64,000 bases of DNA from assembly GCA_964653485.1 (NCBI GenBank), contig CAZZFF010000006.1, positions 34,597 to 98,596 of the forward strand, written 5' to 3'. Positions 63,661 to 64,000 of this stretch are shown piece after piece; within the stretch, counting starts at the first letter, position 1, and each line of letters opens with the position of its first letter. The notes beneath the pieces were generated by a model, which saw only the letters and a list, made by a program, of their open reading frames with translations, was not told the DNA's origin and made no database searches. Position numbers and translations under genes: made by a program. Source of the stretch: CAVQND01 sp964653485. Its GTDB lineage: Bacteria > Verrucomicrobiota > Verrucomicrobiia > Limisphaerales > UBA8199.

Positions 63661-63896
63661 ATCGCCGTTTGGGTATCGCCAGCGAAGTGCTTGGATGTGA
63701 ACGCCTGGCCAACATCCTGCCCAAGCTCTCAAGAGTTCCTTTAGACCCGTTCACCGGCCATTCGCTGTATTATCGGCCTCAAGGCACCAACTGGCTGCTC
63801 CTGAACGCCGGGCCGGGCGGGGCGGAGGTGCGAGGCGAACCGGGTAGCCAGAGCTTCTCAGCCAAAGGGGGACAGTTTTTGGGTGGTCCATGGTGA
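63661..63896 (+). pseudogene. C-terminal remnant of a secreted verrucomicrobial protein
   Basis: The frame contains LGCERLANILPKLSRVPLDP and FTGHSLYYRPQGTNWLLLNA, similar to the end of proteins that close with 'DPFTGxPLxYRxxxxGxLLYSVG'. No start or leader is present and the sequence ends in PGSQSFSAKGG. A remnant is more likely than a gene. The last 100 bases (63900-64000) show no other feature. Confidence 0.4.
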
Positions 63897-64000
63897 CGGC
63901 CAAGAACGTGAACTTGAAAATGGGGTTCCGCGCTCCAGCCGCCGCGCGCCAAAAGTAACTGTTACCCGGGAACGGGTATCGTTGTGCCAAAAGGGTGTTA

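Overview
The window comes from a high-GC, Gram-negative-type chromosome. It is most likely a free-living Verrucomicrobiota (Pedosphaera/Limisphaera-like) or a related PVC bacterium. This is inferred from two DUF1501 partner pairs (with DUF1800 and with DUF1549/DUF1553), many secreted proteins, a DUF4175-like giant membrane protein, a secreted tricorn homologue, and REP/IS200-type remnants. No rRNA gene, CRISPR array or replication origin is visible.

Left part (1-11108). A truncated class V aminotransferase diverges from a membrane-bound ferritin (MbfA-like). A secreted isochorismatase-fold protein follows. The most striking block is 2926-7787, which holds two separate fluoride (crcB-motif) riboswitches on the same strand. 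The first precedes the fluoride channel crcB and a DUF190 gene. The second precedes a three-gene unit: a MoxR AAA+ ATPase, a metallophosphoesterase fused to a dUTPase/MazG-like helical domain, and a dynamin-like GTPase. If the second riboswitch works as its sequence suggests, these three genes are a fluoride-stress module not obvious from known CrcB biology. A DUF1800/DUF1501 export pair closes this part.

Mobile part (11109-16450). Repeat-rich non-coding DNA surrounds a winged-helix regulator and its membrane partner. A decayed IS200-like (Y1) transposase comes next. After it lies a complete 3.07-kb IS1-family transposon (13370-16442) with 18-bp inverted ends and an 8-bp target duplication. 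It carries passenger genes and a decayed tRNA-like sequence.

Middle part (16702-43731). A secreted tricorn protease sits next to a secreted M1 aminopeptidase. Then come HigBA, an orphan TAXI receptor, a nucleotidyltransferase beside a gutted HEPN gene, a DUF4091 secreted protein, manC, the DUF1501 and DUF1549/1553 pair, a HEAT-repeat protein, an M50 protease, a secreted beta-helix protein, mug, DUF309, and the operon tig / dipeptide epimerase / DUF72. The lon-domain and DUF1844 genes overlap.

Right part (43746-64000). recF is followed by a divergent stress cassette (lone DHp-like protein, ECF sigma factor, membrane protein, Spy/CpxP-like protein), a copper-type P1B ATPase, a GIY-YIG nuclease, an FG-GAP protein, a RelE/Phd pair, an NtrC-type regulator, an MntA/HepT pair, a minus-strand operon (duplicated-domain protein, PA14-containing DUF4175-like protein, prenyltransferase-fold protein), and a YfhO-like membrane protein.

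Several genes have a recognisable promoter (TTGnnn, 16-17 bp, TAnnnT-like) ending only 5-8 bases before the start codon and no ribosome-binding site. This suggests that leaderless mRNAs are common here. Start codons were chosen on homology, signal peptides and local sequence, and several remain uncertain.
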